NCBI RefSeq assembly: GCF_900564155.1
Contig: NZ_LS999839.1
Location: 4,275,097-4,339,096 of the forward strand
Length of the DNA: 64,000 nt
Origin: Pedobacter schmidteae
Lineage (GTDB): Bacteria; Bacteroidota; Bacteroidia; Sphingobacteriales; Sphingobacteriaceae
Direction: 5' to 3'
This document shows, in pieces, positions 8,112 to 16,653 of this stretch (its first letter is position 1; each line of letters opens with the position of its first letter). The notes below the pieces were generated by a model. That model worked only from the letters and a program-made list of their open reading frames with translations, did not search any database and was not told the origin of the DNA. Made by a program: the position numbers and the translations under genes.

Positions 8112-8528
8112 TTACTTAATCATCACATTTAACCCCGGTTTCCAATCCAGGTGATGGTTGATCTGCTTCTGATCGGTTACTACAATTTGAGCTTTGTCCT
8201 TAAAATTGGTGACTTTACCACTGATACTGATTTTTTTGTTCAGGTATAATTTCAGGATGTCGCCATCAAAATTGGGGTAGTCTTTTTTAGCGATAAAAAC
8301 AGAAAGTAGCTGATTAGGAAATTTCCCTCCAATATTCAGCAAAGTATGGTTTTCAAAAGCACGACCTCCGTACACAGAATCTACCACCACAACTTCTTTG
8401 CCTGTTGCCTTAAGTATATCCTCAAATTTCCAGTGGCCAATAATAACGTCTTTTACTTCTACAGGTTGTTGTGCTTTCAGCGAAATGGAAAAGAATAAGA
8501 TGACGAGAGTTGAAAGAAATAATTTCAT
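8112..8528 (-). CDS. secreted OB-fold-like hypothetical protein
   Basis: A 138-residue protein with a signal peptide (MKLFLSTLVILFFSISLKAQ). The mature region has alternating beta strands, with ILKLYLNKKISISGKVTNFKDKAQIVVTDQKQI near the end. This 'k.v.v.Gkv..fkgk.qIvv.dp.qi' layout is the OB-fold pattern found in tRNA_anti-like periplasmic proteins of Bacteroidota. Ligand unknown. It lies 70 bp upstream of the small membrane protein gene on the same strand. Confidence 0.6.
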   Translation of the reverse strand: MKLFLSTLVILFFSISLKAQQPVEVKDVIIGHWKFEDILKATGKEVVVVDSVYGGRAFENHTLLNIGGKFPNQLLSVFIAKKDYPNFDGDILKLYLNKKISISGKVTNFKDKAQIVVTDQKQINHHLDWKPGLNVMIK

Positions 8529-8760
8529 GGTTATAAGATTAAGATGAGCTGTTAATTTATCTACGGTTAATTTGTTAGTCTAGTAAATATATGCAATTTC
8601 TAACAGCATTTTGGAGTTGCCATAAATATTTGCAGGTAGTTACTTTGCTATTCTTTCTTATAAAGAATTATATCGATTTTCAAACAAGCAGAATTTTGAG
8701 GTCAAAATCAATTTGAAATAACTGAAGCTACTATTGTCTATATTTAGTTAAACCAGCAAA

Positions 8761-8919
8761 TTATAAATTTTGGGGACAGCGTTGCGTACCTATATATTTT
8801 ATCTGGCAAAGAGTAGAAGGAGATAATAATTTAATTACCCTAATTTTAGGTTTGTTTTTCGATAAAATCACCCTAATTCTGGGCTGTTTTTTATGATAAA
8901 TCACCCTAATTTTGAGCAT
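8761..8919 (-). other. 52-residue open frame built from 11-residue repeats
   Basis: The minus strand is open from an ATG at 8919 to a stop at 8761. Because the DNA repeat is exactly 33 bp, the peptide repeats every 11 residues (KIRVIYHKKQP, RIRVILSKNKP, KIRVIK). It overlaps the CRP-like relic on the other strand. I favour a repeated DNA element over a real gene, but the open frame is noted. Confidence 0.25.
8764..8826 (+). pseudogene. relic of a CRP-like gene C-terminus
   Basis: In one frame this reads ILGTALRTYIFYLAKSRRR then TAA. It matches the end of the regulator at 3320-3919 (HLGMALRTYVFYLAKGK). At DNA level 8779-8811 and 3878-3910 agree at 30 of 33 positions, and the three changes are silent or valine-to-isoleucine. 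Nothing of the rest of the gene is visible upstream, so this is a fragment. Confidence 0.6.
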
Positions 8920-8920
8920 G
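8837..8920. repeat. 33-bp tandem repeat, about 2.5 degenerate copies
   Basis: ACCCTAATT recurs at 8837, 8870 and 8903, exactly 33 bp apart. The first two units are fully present and share the ACCCTAATT head, a T-run and GATAAA tail; the third is truncated. It directly follows the CRP-like relic. Confidence 0.7.
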
Positions 8921-8957
8921 TTTGAACGTAGCGTAGCATCATATTTAACGACTCCTT

Positions 8958-9563
8958 ATGAAAAAATACACAAAATTGATTGCCAAAGTGTTCGCCCTCT
9001 TGATTTTCTTAAGTATGCCTTTACTTTCTGCAGCTCAGGCTTCCCCCGATGCTAACCAAAGGAAAGAAATATTGAAGGTAGTTGATTCCATTTTTAATAG
9101 AGGTTTTAAGAACGGGATTGTTAAAGACAGCATTGGCCTTTATGTTATAAATTTTGATTTAGACATTGTTAAAAACAAAAATGGGACTGAAGTAAGGAGA
9201 GTAGGTGTAAACGATGAGCTTGGTTACAGTCTTTTCCCTTCCTACAAAAAACTATATTCCATTAATTACAATTCATTGATGGGGTCTAAAAAGAGAATCA
9301 CGTTAAGAATTCCGGTTTTGGTCGTCAACTCTGGTATCGAAAAGCGGATATATAGGAAAGAAGATGGAAGCCCTCTAATCGATTTGAAGGCAGCCTATAA
9401 TGCTGCCTATGCATTAATTTCTAATGTTCCGTATGACAACAGAAAGCAGGCCGGAATGGAATATCAACTGCAGTCCTATTATGTCAGGAATCCCAAAACT
9501 GCACGGTTTAAAGATATCGTACTTTTGAATCCATATTTTATTGAGATTGTTAATATTAAATAA
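8958..9563 (+). CDS. secreted hypothetical protein
   Basis: A 201-residue protein with a signal peptide (MKKYTKLIAKVFALLIFLSMPLLSAAQ). The mature part is a mixed alpha/beta domain with LYVINFDLDIVKNKNGTEV and a KKRITLRIPVLVVNSGIEKR strand pair. No family, metal-binding or catalytic motif recognised. It stands alone between the repeat region and a double terminator. Confidence 0.6.
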   Translation: MKKYTKLIAKVFALLIFLSMPLLSAAQASPDANQRKEILKVVDSIFNRGFKNGIVKDSIGLYVINFDLDIVKNKNGTEVRRVGVNDELGYSLFPSYKKLYSINYNSLMGSKKRITLRIPVLVVNSGIEKRIYRKEDGSPLIDLKAAYNAAYALISNVPYDNRKQAGMEYQLQSYYVRNPKTARFKDIVLLNPYFIEIVNIK

Positions 9564-9602
9564 AAGATGTCGTTTCGACAGAACATTTGGGTATGTGAAT
9601 TG

Positions 9603-9663
9603 AAAACGTTCAGTGTATTGAACATTTTTAAATAAAAAACGTTCAGTACACCGAACGTTTTTG
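9603..9663 (+). terminator. two tandem related terminator hairpins
   Basis: The first hairpin (9603-9628) has arms AAAACGTTCA/TGAACATTTT with one mismatch. The second (9635-9662) has perfect arms AAAAACGTTC/GAACGTTTTT. Both share the ACGTTC core and end in a T-run. They lie between convergent genes and can stop transcription from both sides. Confidence 0.8.
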
Positions 9664-9744
9664 TATATCTGCTTTGTTCAAAACAGATAATATTAAATAA
9701 TGCATTGTTGCTCGGCAGTACTGTATAGGTTGACCGCGTATAAA

Positions 9745-11787
9745 TTACTTACTAAACTGTCGCTCCAGAAGCTCGGCAGAAATTTCTTTGATAAAGCTGG
9801 ATTCATTCCCTTTTTCTGTTATCAAAAAAAGCTGGTCTTTTGCACGAGTAATAGATACATAAAACACTCTTCTCTCTTCTTCCAGAAGCAGGTTATAATT
9901 TGCTTCCTTGATAACATTCAGAATCCGGTCTTCAAACCAGACATTAGGAAAACCGCCCTTGCCTTCGGTTAAGCCCAAAATAAATACGGCTTTAGCCTGT
10001 AGTCCTTTAGAGGAATGGATCGTTTTAAATTGTGGTTTAAGACCTTGCTCTTTAAAATATGCAGCATAAGCTTCGGCCATTTGGTGCGTTCTGAACAAAA
10101 ATAAGATATCGTCATTTTGAAGCCCGTTCTCTAATAAATCCCACACCTTATTGGCACAAAACTCAATATTATCATCTTCACAATTTCCTCCAAATACAGT
10201 AATCTTATCACCTGGTTGCCTGGACGATTGAATGTCCTTATCAACTTTATATTTATTATGAGCAATCACATCATTGCTTGCTTTCACAATATGTTGAGTA
10301 CTACGGTAATTGGTGTTAAGTTTAATAATTTCAGCATTTGGAAACGACTGAGTAAAATTGATGATAAAATCTACATTCGATCCTCTAAATCCATATATGC
10401 TTTGCCAGTCGTCTCCAACACAAAACAATTGACTATTACGATTTAGTAATAACTGAATAAGTGCAACTTGTAAGTTATTGACATCCTGAAATTCATCTAC
10501 TAATATATATTGGTACTGATCTTTGTATTTATTAAGGATATCAGGTGATTTGGTAAATAAAGATACAGTGCGCGAAATAAGGTCGTTAAAATCAAGATAA
10601 GATTTCTTTACACAGTAATCCAAATACCGATTAATAATTATATCGGCCAACTGATAAAACACTTGTACTCTTTCGTGTTGATCCTTCTGACCATTTTCTA
10701 AAACAGTTTCTAATTTTAAGTTATCGGCTTTATATCTGTCAATTACTTGAATAATGTTACTTATGAATCTTTTCACGTGATCGTGATAACCATCAAATTC
10801 TTCATTATACCTGAGGGGAGAAGTAGCCTTGTGGCCTGTTGGAAGTCGATTTTTTACCAACCTGTCTAAAGTACGATTGAATATGCGGGTATCTTTTGTC
10901 ATACTATCACACGTTTTGGCAAAAAACATATTTCCCTGCTCAAATTCTCTTTCTTTATGTTTAGTGGGATAACTAATATCAGATACGTGTTCGAGATACA
11001 TGTTTGCCTCTGGAATATAGAAGTCGGGCTGAAAACTAAATTTCGTTGTTACGCTAAGTTTCGGTTCATATTCGTATTTGATATCATGTCGATAAAGCCA
11101 ATCTGCAATAAATTGTTCCGATTTGGAACGCACTTCGGTGCCATCAAAGGAGGTGTAATATTTTTGGTGTTCTATTGACGGGACATCCCTTTCAATGTGG
11201 ATTTTATTGACATGATGATCAAGGATGTAGCGTTTAAACTGTATCAGGAAGCCTGCATCATCGCACAATTCGATGATCAGTTTTTGAATAGTTTTCGGAG
11301 CAGTTTCCGGCGATGCATTTGCAGCAAGATCATCTTTATCTTTTCTTTCTTTATTTGTAATAATTTTGAATTTATTATCGAACTCATTAACCCCCATACT
11401 ACGCAATACAGCATAACAAAAGCTATGAAAAGTTTTTACAGTCAGGCGATCAATCCACTTATATTTTCTCTGAAAATTGGTTCTTTCCTTGTCGATATTT
11501 GTTCCCGCATTTAGTATTTCCTGGTATTTTCCAGTTTTATCAACTGAAAGGATTAGCCTGTCAATAATCTCATTGGCAGCATTATGACTAAAAGTGATAG
11601 CTAAAATACTGCTTGGGGCAACGCCTTTATGTTCTATCAGATAATTTATTTTTTGGAGAAGGGTTTCTGTTTTTCCAGAACCTGCCCCCGCCAACACTAA
11701 AACCTGTTTATTTTCATGTGTAATGGCATTATGCTGCTTATCATTTAGGGTTATATTCCGGGATTTTTTAGTCGTATCTGATTTCAT
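9745..11787 (-). CDS. UvrD/Rep family DNA helicase, helicase IV-like
   Basis: A 680-residue superfamily 1A helicase. Motif I is AGAGSGKT (residues 33-40); motif Ia is AITFSHNAANEI; motif II is LVDEFQD; motif III is GDDWQSIYGFRGS; motif IV includes NYRS; motif V is THIHSSKGLQ-like (TIHSSKGLQAKAVFILGL); motif VI is RRVFYVSITRAKDQL. Between motifs I and II lies VRSKSEQFIADWLYRHDIKYEYE ... FQPDFYIPEANMYLEH, the nuclease-like insertion seen in E. coli helicase IV (HelD), which is of nearly the same length (about 684). This type unwinds DNA 3' to 5' in repair. The insertion's final lysine is not seen, so cleavage activity is doubtful. No defence partner genes adjoin it. Confidence 0.85.
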   Translation of the reverse strand: MKSDTTKKSRNITLNDKQHNAITHENKQVLVLAGAGSGKTETLLQKINYLIEHKGVAPSSILAITFSHNAANEIIDRLILSVDKTGKYQEILNAGTNIDKERTNFQRKYKWIDRLTVKTFHSFCYAVLRSMGVNEFDNKFKIITNKERKDKDDLAANASPETAPKTIQKLIIELCDDAGFLIQFKRYILDHHVNKIHIERDVPSIEHQKYYTSFDGTEVRSKSEQFIADWLYRHDIKYEYEPKLSVTTKFSFQPDFYIPEANMYLEHVSDISYPTKHKEREFEQGNMFFAKTCDSMTKDTRIFNRTLDRLVKNRLPTGHKATSPLRYNEEFDGYHDHVKRFISNIIQVIDRYKADNLKLETVLENGQKDQHERVQVFYQLADIIINRYLDYCVKKSYLDFNDLISRTVSLFTKSPDILNKYKDQYQYILVDEFQDVNNLQVALIQLLLNRNSQLFCVGDDWQSIYGFRGSNVDFIINFTQSFPNAEIIKLNTNYRSTQHIVKASNDVIAHNKYKVDKDIQSSRQPGDKITVFGGNCEDDNIEFCANKVWDLLENGLQNDDILFLFRTHQMAEAYAAYFKEQGLKPQFKTIHSSKGLQAKAVFILGLTEGKGGFPNVWFEDRILNVIKEANYNLLLEEERRVFYVSITRAKDQLFLITEKGNESSFIKEISAELLERQFSK

Positions 11788-11971
11788 CGGGAGAGAGATT
11801 AACCCTAAATTTAGATATTTTTTGCAGTTTTCTGCTATCTTATGTGATAAATCAACTTAATAATCAGGCTTATACAGCCTATTTTTTGTTTATTTGAGCC
11901 TCAAACATTATGCCTGCTAAGCCGGGCAGTACAAAGGCGACATTAAATATTTTATAACCTTTAATATTTTG

Positions 11972-11989
11972 ATATTTTGTACAAAATAT
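11972..11989. promoter_or_regulatory. 18-bp perfect palindrome, candidate operator
   Basis: ATATTTTGTACAAAATAT is its own reverse complement. It lies about 220 bp upstream of the SusC start, in the only regulatory region of a locus that has no sigma/anti-sigma pair of its own. A dimeric regulator site is the simplest reading. Confidence 0.5.
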
Positions 11990-12111
11990 TGTATTAGGAT
12001 ATTTGTATTTATTATTAAGAAATATTTGTAATTGTAATTTCATAGGATTACATTTGATAAACAGCTTATATTATAATCAATAAGTGGACAGCCACTCTTT
12101 TGTGTTAATAA

Positions 12112-12152
12112 TTTCTGTACCCCACAGAAAAATTCTGAACAGCATTCAGAAT
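12112..12152 (+). promoter_or_regulatory. two tandem hairpins in the SusC leader
   Basis: First hairpin: TTTCTGT-ACCCC-ACAGAAA (12112-12130). Second hairpin, one base later: ATTCTGAA-CAGCA-TTCAGAAT (12132-12152). Both have perfect arms and 5-nt loops. No T-run follows, so they resemble an mRNA leader structure or paired operators rather than a terminator. Confidence 0.5.
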
Positions 12153-12209
12153 CCTTGTCGATAATAGCTTCCCTGAATGATCCATAATGTCAGCCTAACC
12201 AAACTGAAT

Positions 12210-15200
12210 ATGGAAACAAAGAGTAAAAAGAAAACGAAATTGGTCCTCGTAATGACCGTGCTTTGCTTAATTTTTAGCACAATAATGGTCAGTGCCCAAT
12301 CGACAAACACTGCGACGATAACAGGTAAAGTCATCTCCGCCTCAAATGGAGATGGAATTCCGGGCGCAACCATTAAAGCGACAGCTACCAGCCAAACAAC
12401 AATCAGTAATGACAAAGGAACGTTTACCTTATCGCTACCCGAAGGTACCAGCATCCTGTCCATCCAACACTTAGGCTATCAAGCTAAAACCCTTAATGTG
12501 CAGGTTCCTTTAAATGATAAGTTAATCATCGCGCTTGACGCGGATGATAGGCATCTGAAGGAAATAGAAATCAATGCCGGCTATTATACGGTAAAGGACA
12601 AAGAACGAACGGGCGCCATCTCAAGAGTCGGTAAGGAAACCATCAGCCGGCAACCGGTAAGTAATTCACTTGCCGCTTTGATCGGTAGAATGCCGGGGGT
12701 CAACATTGAGCAAAACTCAGGTGTATCAGGCGGCGGGTTTACGGTAGAAATACGTGGCCGCAATAGTTTAAGACCAGAGGCAAGGAACCCTATGTATCTG
12801 GTTGATGGCGTGCCTTATCCCTCCGGGGAAGTAAACAGCGCAGCCATTGGTGTAAGCAGTATGGGGACTAGCAGTCCGCTAAATTACTTAAACCCTGCCG
12901 ACATAGAAAGCATTGAAATCCTGAAAGATGCCGATGCCACAGCTATATACGGCTCAAGAGGGGCAAATGGAGTAGTGCTCATCAAAACCAAACGTCCTGC
13001 GGCAGATAAAACAGCTCTGGATATTGATTTCAATACGGGCATTTCAAAAGTGGGATCAGAAATGAAACTGCTGAATACCAGTCAGTATCTGGAAATGAGA
13101 AATGAAGCTTTTAAAAATGACGGGGCAGTGCCGGGTGCAACGGCCTATGATGTAAATGGCACCTGGGACCAACAACGTTATACCAATTGGCAAAAAGTGC
13201 TCATCGGCGGAACAGCGCGGTCGACAAACCTGCGTGCCGGCATTAACGGTGGAAATGCTTTTTCTCAGTTTTCGTTTAGTGGCAATTACAGCAAAAATAC
13301 TACTGTATTTCCCGACGATTTTGCTGATCAAAAGATATCTGGTACACTGGGTGTTAACCACACCTCGGTAAATCATAAATTTAAGGTCAATTTTTCTGCT
13401 TCTTACCTGCTGAATGTGAACAGCCTGCCCAGAGAAGACCTGACCAAATACATTTTACTGGCGCCTAATGCGCCCGCTTTATTTGACAGCAATGGGAAAC
13501 TGAACTGGGCTTTGACACCTGCAGGAAGCGCCAGCTGGACCAATCCATTGGCGGCCACACGCCAAAATTATACAGGTCGGTCAAACAACTTTCTGTCCAG
13601 CGCTATGTTAAATTACGAGCTGCTAAAAGGCTTGTCTATTCGCAGCAGCCTGGGGTATACCCATATCAACTTGAGGGAACAACTTTTAAATTCAGTGGAT
13701 GCGGTAGTGCCGTCGCCAACGGCTACGGGGAGCAACACCAGTCATAACAATACCATTGAAACCTGGATTATTGAGCCCCAATTGAACTATCAGCGGCAAA
13801 TTGCAAAAGGTAAGCTGGATGTACTTTTGGGCAGTACATTTCAAAGCGATGCCCAAAGGGCAGTGATAATTGCCGCTACGGGCTATATCAACGATGCTTT
13901 ATTGGAAAGCATTACCGCTGCACCAACCCGTACAGCAGGCTCTAATGCCAGCCAGTATAAATACAGCGCTTTATTTGGAAGGATCAATTATGCCTGGGAC
14001 GGAAAATACTTTATCAACTTAACCGCCAGAAGGGACGGTTCCAGCAGGTTTGGGCCGGATAAGCAATTCGCAAATTTTGGAGCGCTGGGGCTGGCCTGGA
14101 TCTTTACAGAAAACGATTTGATAAAGAAACATCTTTCCTGGTTGTCTTTTGGCAAGTTGCGAAGTAGTTACGGAATTACCGGTAGCGACCAGATCCCAAA
14201 TTATGGATATCTGGATACCTATTCTTCCACACAAAGTTATCAGGGAGGAACTGCGTTGTATCCTACAAGACTGGCAAATCCTGATTATTCCTGGGAAAGC
14301 AATAAAAAGTTGGAGACAGCCATGGATCTGGGATTTTTAAAGGATAAGCTATTTCTTTCGGCCGCATGGTACCGCAATCGTTCTGCCAATCAGCTGGTGG
14401 GCTATTCGCTTCCTGATATTACCGGATTTACCAGTGTGCAGTACAATCTGCCGGCAACGGTACAAAATTCAGGCTGGGAATTTGAACTCAATACAGTTAA
14501 CATCAAAACACTCTATTTCAGTTGGAAAACGAGCTTTAACCTCACCATCCCTCAAAATAAGCTGCTAGCTTATCCCGATATTGCTGCCTCCAGCTATGCC
14601 AACAAATATACCGTCGGCGAATCGCTGTACACCCCAAAAGGGTTGCAGTTTACAGGAATGGACCCTAAAACAGGTGTTTATACCTTTAAAGATTTGAATG
14701 GTAATGGAAGTGATCTGGACCAGGCGGATCAGGTAAGTGCCTCAAAATCGCTGACCAGCCATGCCTTTGGTGGATTGCAGAATAGCTTTTCCTATAAAAA
14801 CTTCCAGCTGGATGTGTTTGTCCAGTTTGCCGATAAGACGGTCAGGCTCCCAGATTTCGCCATTCCAGGTATGGCTGGCAACCAACCCGTGACCGTGATG
14901 GACAGATGGAGGAATGAGGGAGATGTAAAACCAATTCAAAAGTTCACACAGTCTTTTATTCCCAATGGCGCTGCTTTTAAATACAGCTATTTGACTGCTG
15001 CTTCCGACCAGTTTGCAGATGCTTCTTTTATACGGTTAAAAAATGTGGCCCTATCCTGGAATGTGCCATTTGCCTGGAGCAGCAGGTTAAAAATAAATGG
15101 ATTAAGGCTTTATCTGCAGGCACAGAATCTCTTTACTGTCACCAATTATATCAGCGATCCGGAGGTCTCCTCCATATTTTCTTTACCATCACTGCGTAGC

Positions 15201-15230
15201 CTTACCGCCGGCATTACGATGAGTTTATAA
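12210..15230 (+). CDS. SusC/RagA family TonB-linked outer-membrane protein
   Basis: A 1006-residue TonB-dependent transporter. The start at 12210 is preferred over the ATG at 12177 because it gives a normal signal peptide (METKSKKKTKLVLVMTVLC ... VSAQ). Then come a carboxypeptidase-regulatory-like domain (about 30-115, ITGKVISASNGDGIPGATI), the plug domain with DGVPYPSGE and the SusC mark IYGSRGANGVVLIKTK, and the barrel ending in LRSLTAGITMSL. It lacks an N-terminal STN domain, so it should not signal to a FecR/sigma pair, and none is encoded nearby. It forms a complex with the SusD encoded 24 bp downstream. Ligand unknown. Confidence 0.92.
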   Translation: METKSKKKTKLVLVMTVLCLIFSTIMVSAQSTNTATITGKVISASNGDGIPGATIKATATSQTTISNDKGTFTLSLPEGTSILSIQHLGYQAKTLNVQVPLNDKLIIALDADDRHLKEIEINAGYYTVKDKERTGAISRVGKETISRQPVSNSLAALIGRMPGVNIEQNSGVSGGGFTVEIRGRNSLRPEARNPMYLVDGVPYPSGEVNSAAIGVSSMGTSSPLNYLNPADIESIEILKDADATAIYGSRGANGVVLIKTKRPAADKTALDIDFNTGISKVGSEMKLLNTSQYLEMRNEAFKNDGAVPGATAYDVNGTWDQQRYTNWQKVLIGGTARSTNLRAGINGGNAFSQFSFSGNYSKNTTVFPDDFADQKISGTLGVNHTSVNHKFKVNFSASYLLNVNSLPREDLTKYILLAPNAPALFDSNGKLNWALTPAGSASWTNPLAATRQNYTGRSNNFLSSAMLNYELLKGLSIRSSLGYTHINLREQLLNSVDAVVPSPTATGSNTSHNNTIETWIIEPQLNYQRQIAKGKLDVLLGSTFQSDAQRAVIIAATGYINDALLESITAAPTRTAGSNASQYKYSALFGRINYAWDGKYFINLTARRDGSSRFGPDKQFANFGALGLAWIFTENDLIKKHLSWLSFGKLRSSYGITGSDQIPNYGYLDTYSSTQSYQGGTALYPTRLANPDYSWESNKKLETAMDLGFLKDKLFLSAAWYRNRSANQLVGYSLPDITGFTSVQYNLPATVQNSGWEFELNTVNIKTLYFSWKTSFNLTIPQNKLLAYPDIAASSYANKYTVGESLYTPKGLQFTGMDPKTGVYTFKDLNGNGSDLDQADQVSASKSLTSHAFGGLQNSFSYKNFQLDVFVQFADKTVRLPDFAIPGMAGNQPVTVMDRWRNEGDVKPIQKFTQSFIPNGAAFKYSYLTAASDQFADASFIRLKNVALSWNVPFAWSSRLKINGLRLYLQAQNLFTVTNYISDPEVSSIFSLPSLRSLTAGITMSL

Positions 15231-15254
15231 TTATTCAATATTAGAGCAAACCAT

Positions 15255-16637
15255 ATGAAATATATAATTTCAAGATCCATCATTTGCGCAGCAATGATGC
15301 TCACTTTAGCGTGTAAAAGCTTTGTAGAGATAGAAGCACCTAAAGATCAGATACCCAGTAAAAAAATATATCTGAATGATGAACTGGCAATAGCGGCAAT
15401 CAGAGGAATTTATTCCCAGATGATGAGCAGCATTTCATTTGCCAGTGGAGGAGTAGGTAGCGTGACCGTATTGGCCGGCCGCTCGGCCGATGACTATATA
15501 GATTGTACCACAGCCGGCGCCCTGCAGTTTTCTACCAACGAATTATCACCTGCAAATTCCGAATTACAGGCCGGGCTATGGCAATCTCCTTACAAGATCA
15601 TTTACTATGCAAATTCGGTACTGGAGGGACTGGAGCATTCGGCAAACGTATCTGCGGCATTAAAAACACAATTGATGGCAGAAGCTAAGTTTGTGCGTGC
15701 TTTTTGCTATTTCTATCTAACCAACCTGTTTGGCATTGTGCCCTTAATTTTAGGCACGGATTACCGCCTGAACGCCGTTGCGCCCAGCACCAGGCAAAAT
15801 GTGATTTATGAGCAAATGATCAAAGATCTGAAAGCAGCGAGAATTGAACTTTCCGAGGCTTATCCCACACCAGAAAGGGTTCGTCCTAATAAAGCGGTAG
15901 CAACAGCCTTGCTGGCCCGTGTTTATCTGTATCAGGAAGATTGGTTGAATGCAGAAGCCATGGCTACAGCAGTGATAGAAAAAGATAATGACTACAAAAT
16001 TTTAGATGATCTGGACCAGGTTTTTCTGAAGAACAGCCTGGAAGCCATATTTCAAATGCCCCCTGTAACCAACAACATCAATACCCGGGAAGGACAGTTG
16101 TTTATCCTGAATACAGCTCCCGGAGCGGCTACTAATGTGATTCTGAACGACAAACTGGTTAAGGATTTTGAAGACGGAGATCGTCGCCTGGCCAAATGGG
16201 TTGGAAAGTTTAGCAATACATCAGGTAGCTGGCACTATCCCTTTAAATATAAGGTAAAAACGAATACCGTGGTAACTGAGTATTCGATGGTATTGCGGCT
16301 GGCAGAGCAGTATTTGATCAGGGCAGAAGCCAGAACAAAATTGGGCAAATATGAAGCAGCCCGCGATGACCTCAATGTGATCCGAAAGCGAGCAAATTTA
16401 GAGAACACTTCATTTGATACGGAACCAGAATTGCTGATGGCAATAGAGCGGGAGCGGAGAATGGAATTGTTTGCGGAATGGGGCCACCGATGGCTGGACC
16501 TGAAGCGAACGAAACGGGCAGATGCGGTTTTGGCGCCTTTAAAAACACCGAACTGGCAGGCGACGGATGTACTTTACCCCATACCTGCGGCAGAGCGGGC
16601 CAAAAATATCAATCTGGAACAAAACAATGGTTATTGA
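15255..16637 (+). CDS. RagB/SusD family outer-membrane lipoprotein
   Basis: A 460-residue SusD. The signal peptide ends in a lipobox (MMLTLACKSF), so the mature protein is anchored at a cysteine. SusD features in order: the N-terminal EAPKDQIPSKKIYLNDELA segment, the helical pair AKFVRAFCYFYLTNLFG, the TPR-like KAVATALLARVYLYQEDW, RLAEQYLIRAEARTKLGKY, then ERERRMELFAEWGHRWLDLKR and YPIPAAER close to the end. It captures the substrate for the SusC encoded upstream (24-bp gap). A TlpA-like gene follows 16 bp later. Confidence 0.93.
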   Translation: MKYIISRSIICAAMMLTLACKSFVEIEAPKDQIPSKKIYLNDELAIAAIRGIYSQMMSSISFASGGVGSVTVLAGRSADDYIDCTTAGALQFSTNELSPANSELQAGLWQSPYKIIYYANSVLEGLEHSANVSAALKTQLMAEAKFVRAFCYFYLTNLFGIVPLILGTDYRLNAVAPSTRQNVIYEQMIKDLKAARIELSEAYPTPERVRPNKAVATALLARVYLYQEDWLNAEAMATAVIEKDNDYKILDDLDQVFLKNSLEAIFQMPPVTNNINTREGQLFILNTAPGAATNVILNDKLVKDFEDGDRRLAKWVGKFSNTSGSWHYPFKYKVKTNTVVTEYSMVLRLAEQYLIRAEARTKLGKYEAARDDLNVIRKRANLENTSFDTEPELLMAIERERRMELFAEWGHRWLDLKRTKRADAVLAPLKTPNWQATDVLYPIPAAERAKNINLEQNNGY

Positions 16638-16653
16638 GCTTAATTTTTTAAAA

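Larger units (their letters stand above)
8529..8957. other. 429-bp gap holding a gene relic and a tandem repeat
   Basis: No intact gene of normal size. The left 230 bp is AT-rich and should hold the promoter of the gene at 8528. The right part holds the CRP-like gene relic (8764-8826) and the 33-bp repeats (8837-8920). Confidence 0.6.
11788..12209. other. 422-bp divergent regulatory region
   Basis: AT-rich region between the helicase gene and a SusC gene transcribed away from each other. It holds a palindrome at 11972-11989 and two consecutive inverted repeats at 12112-12130 and 12132-12152. No coding region could be supported in it. Confidence 0.6.
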
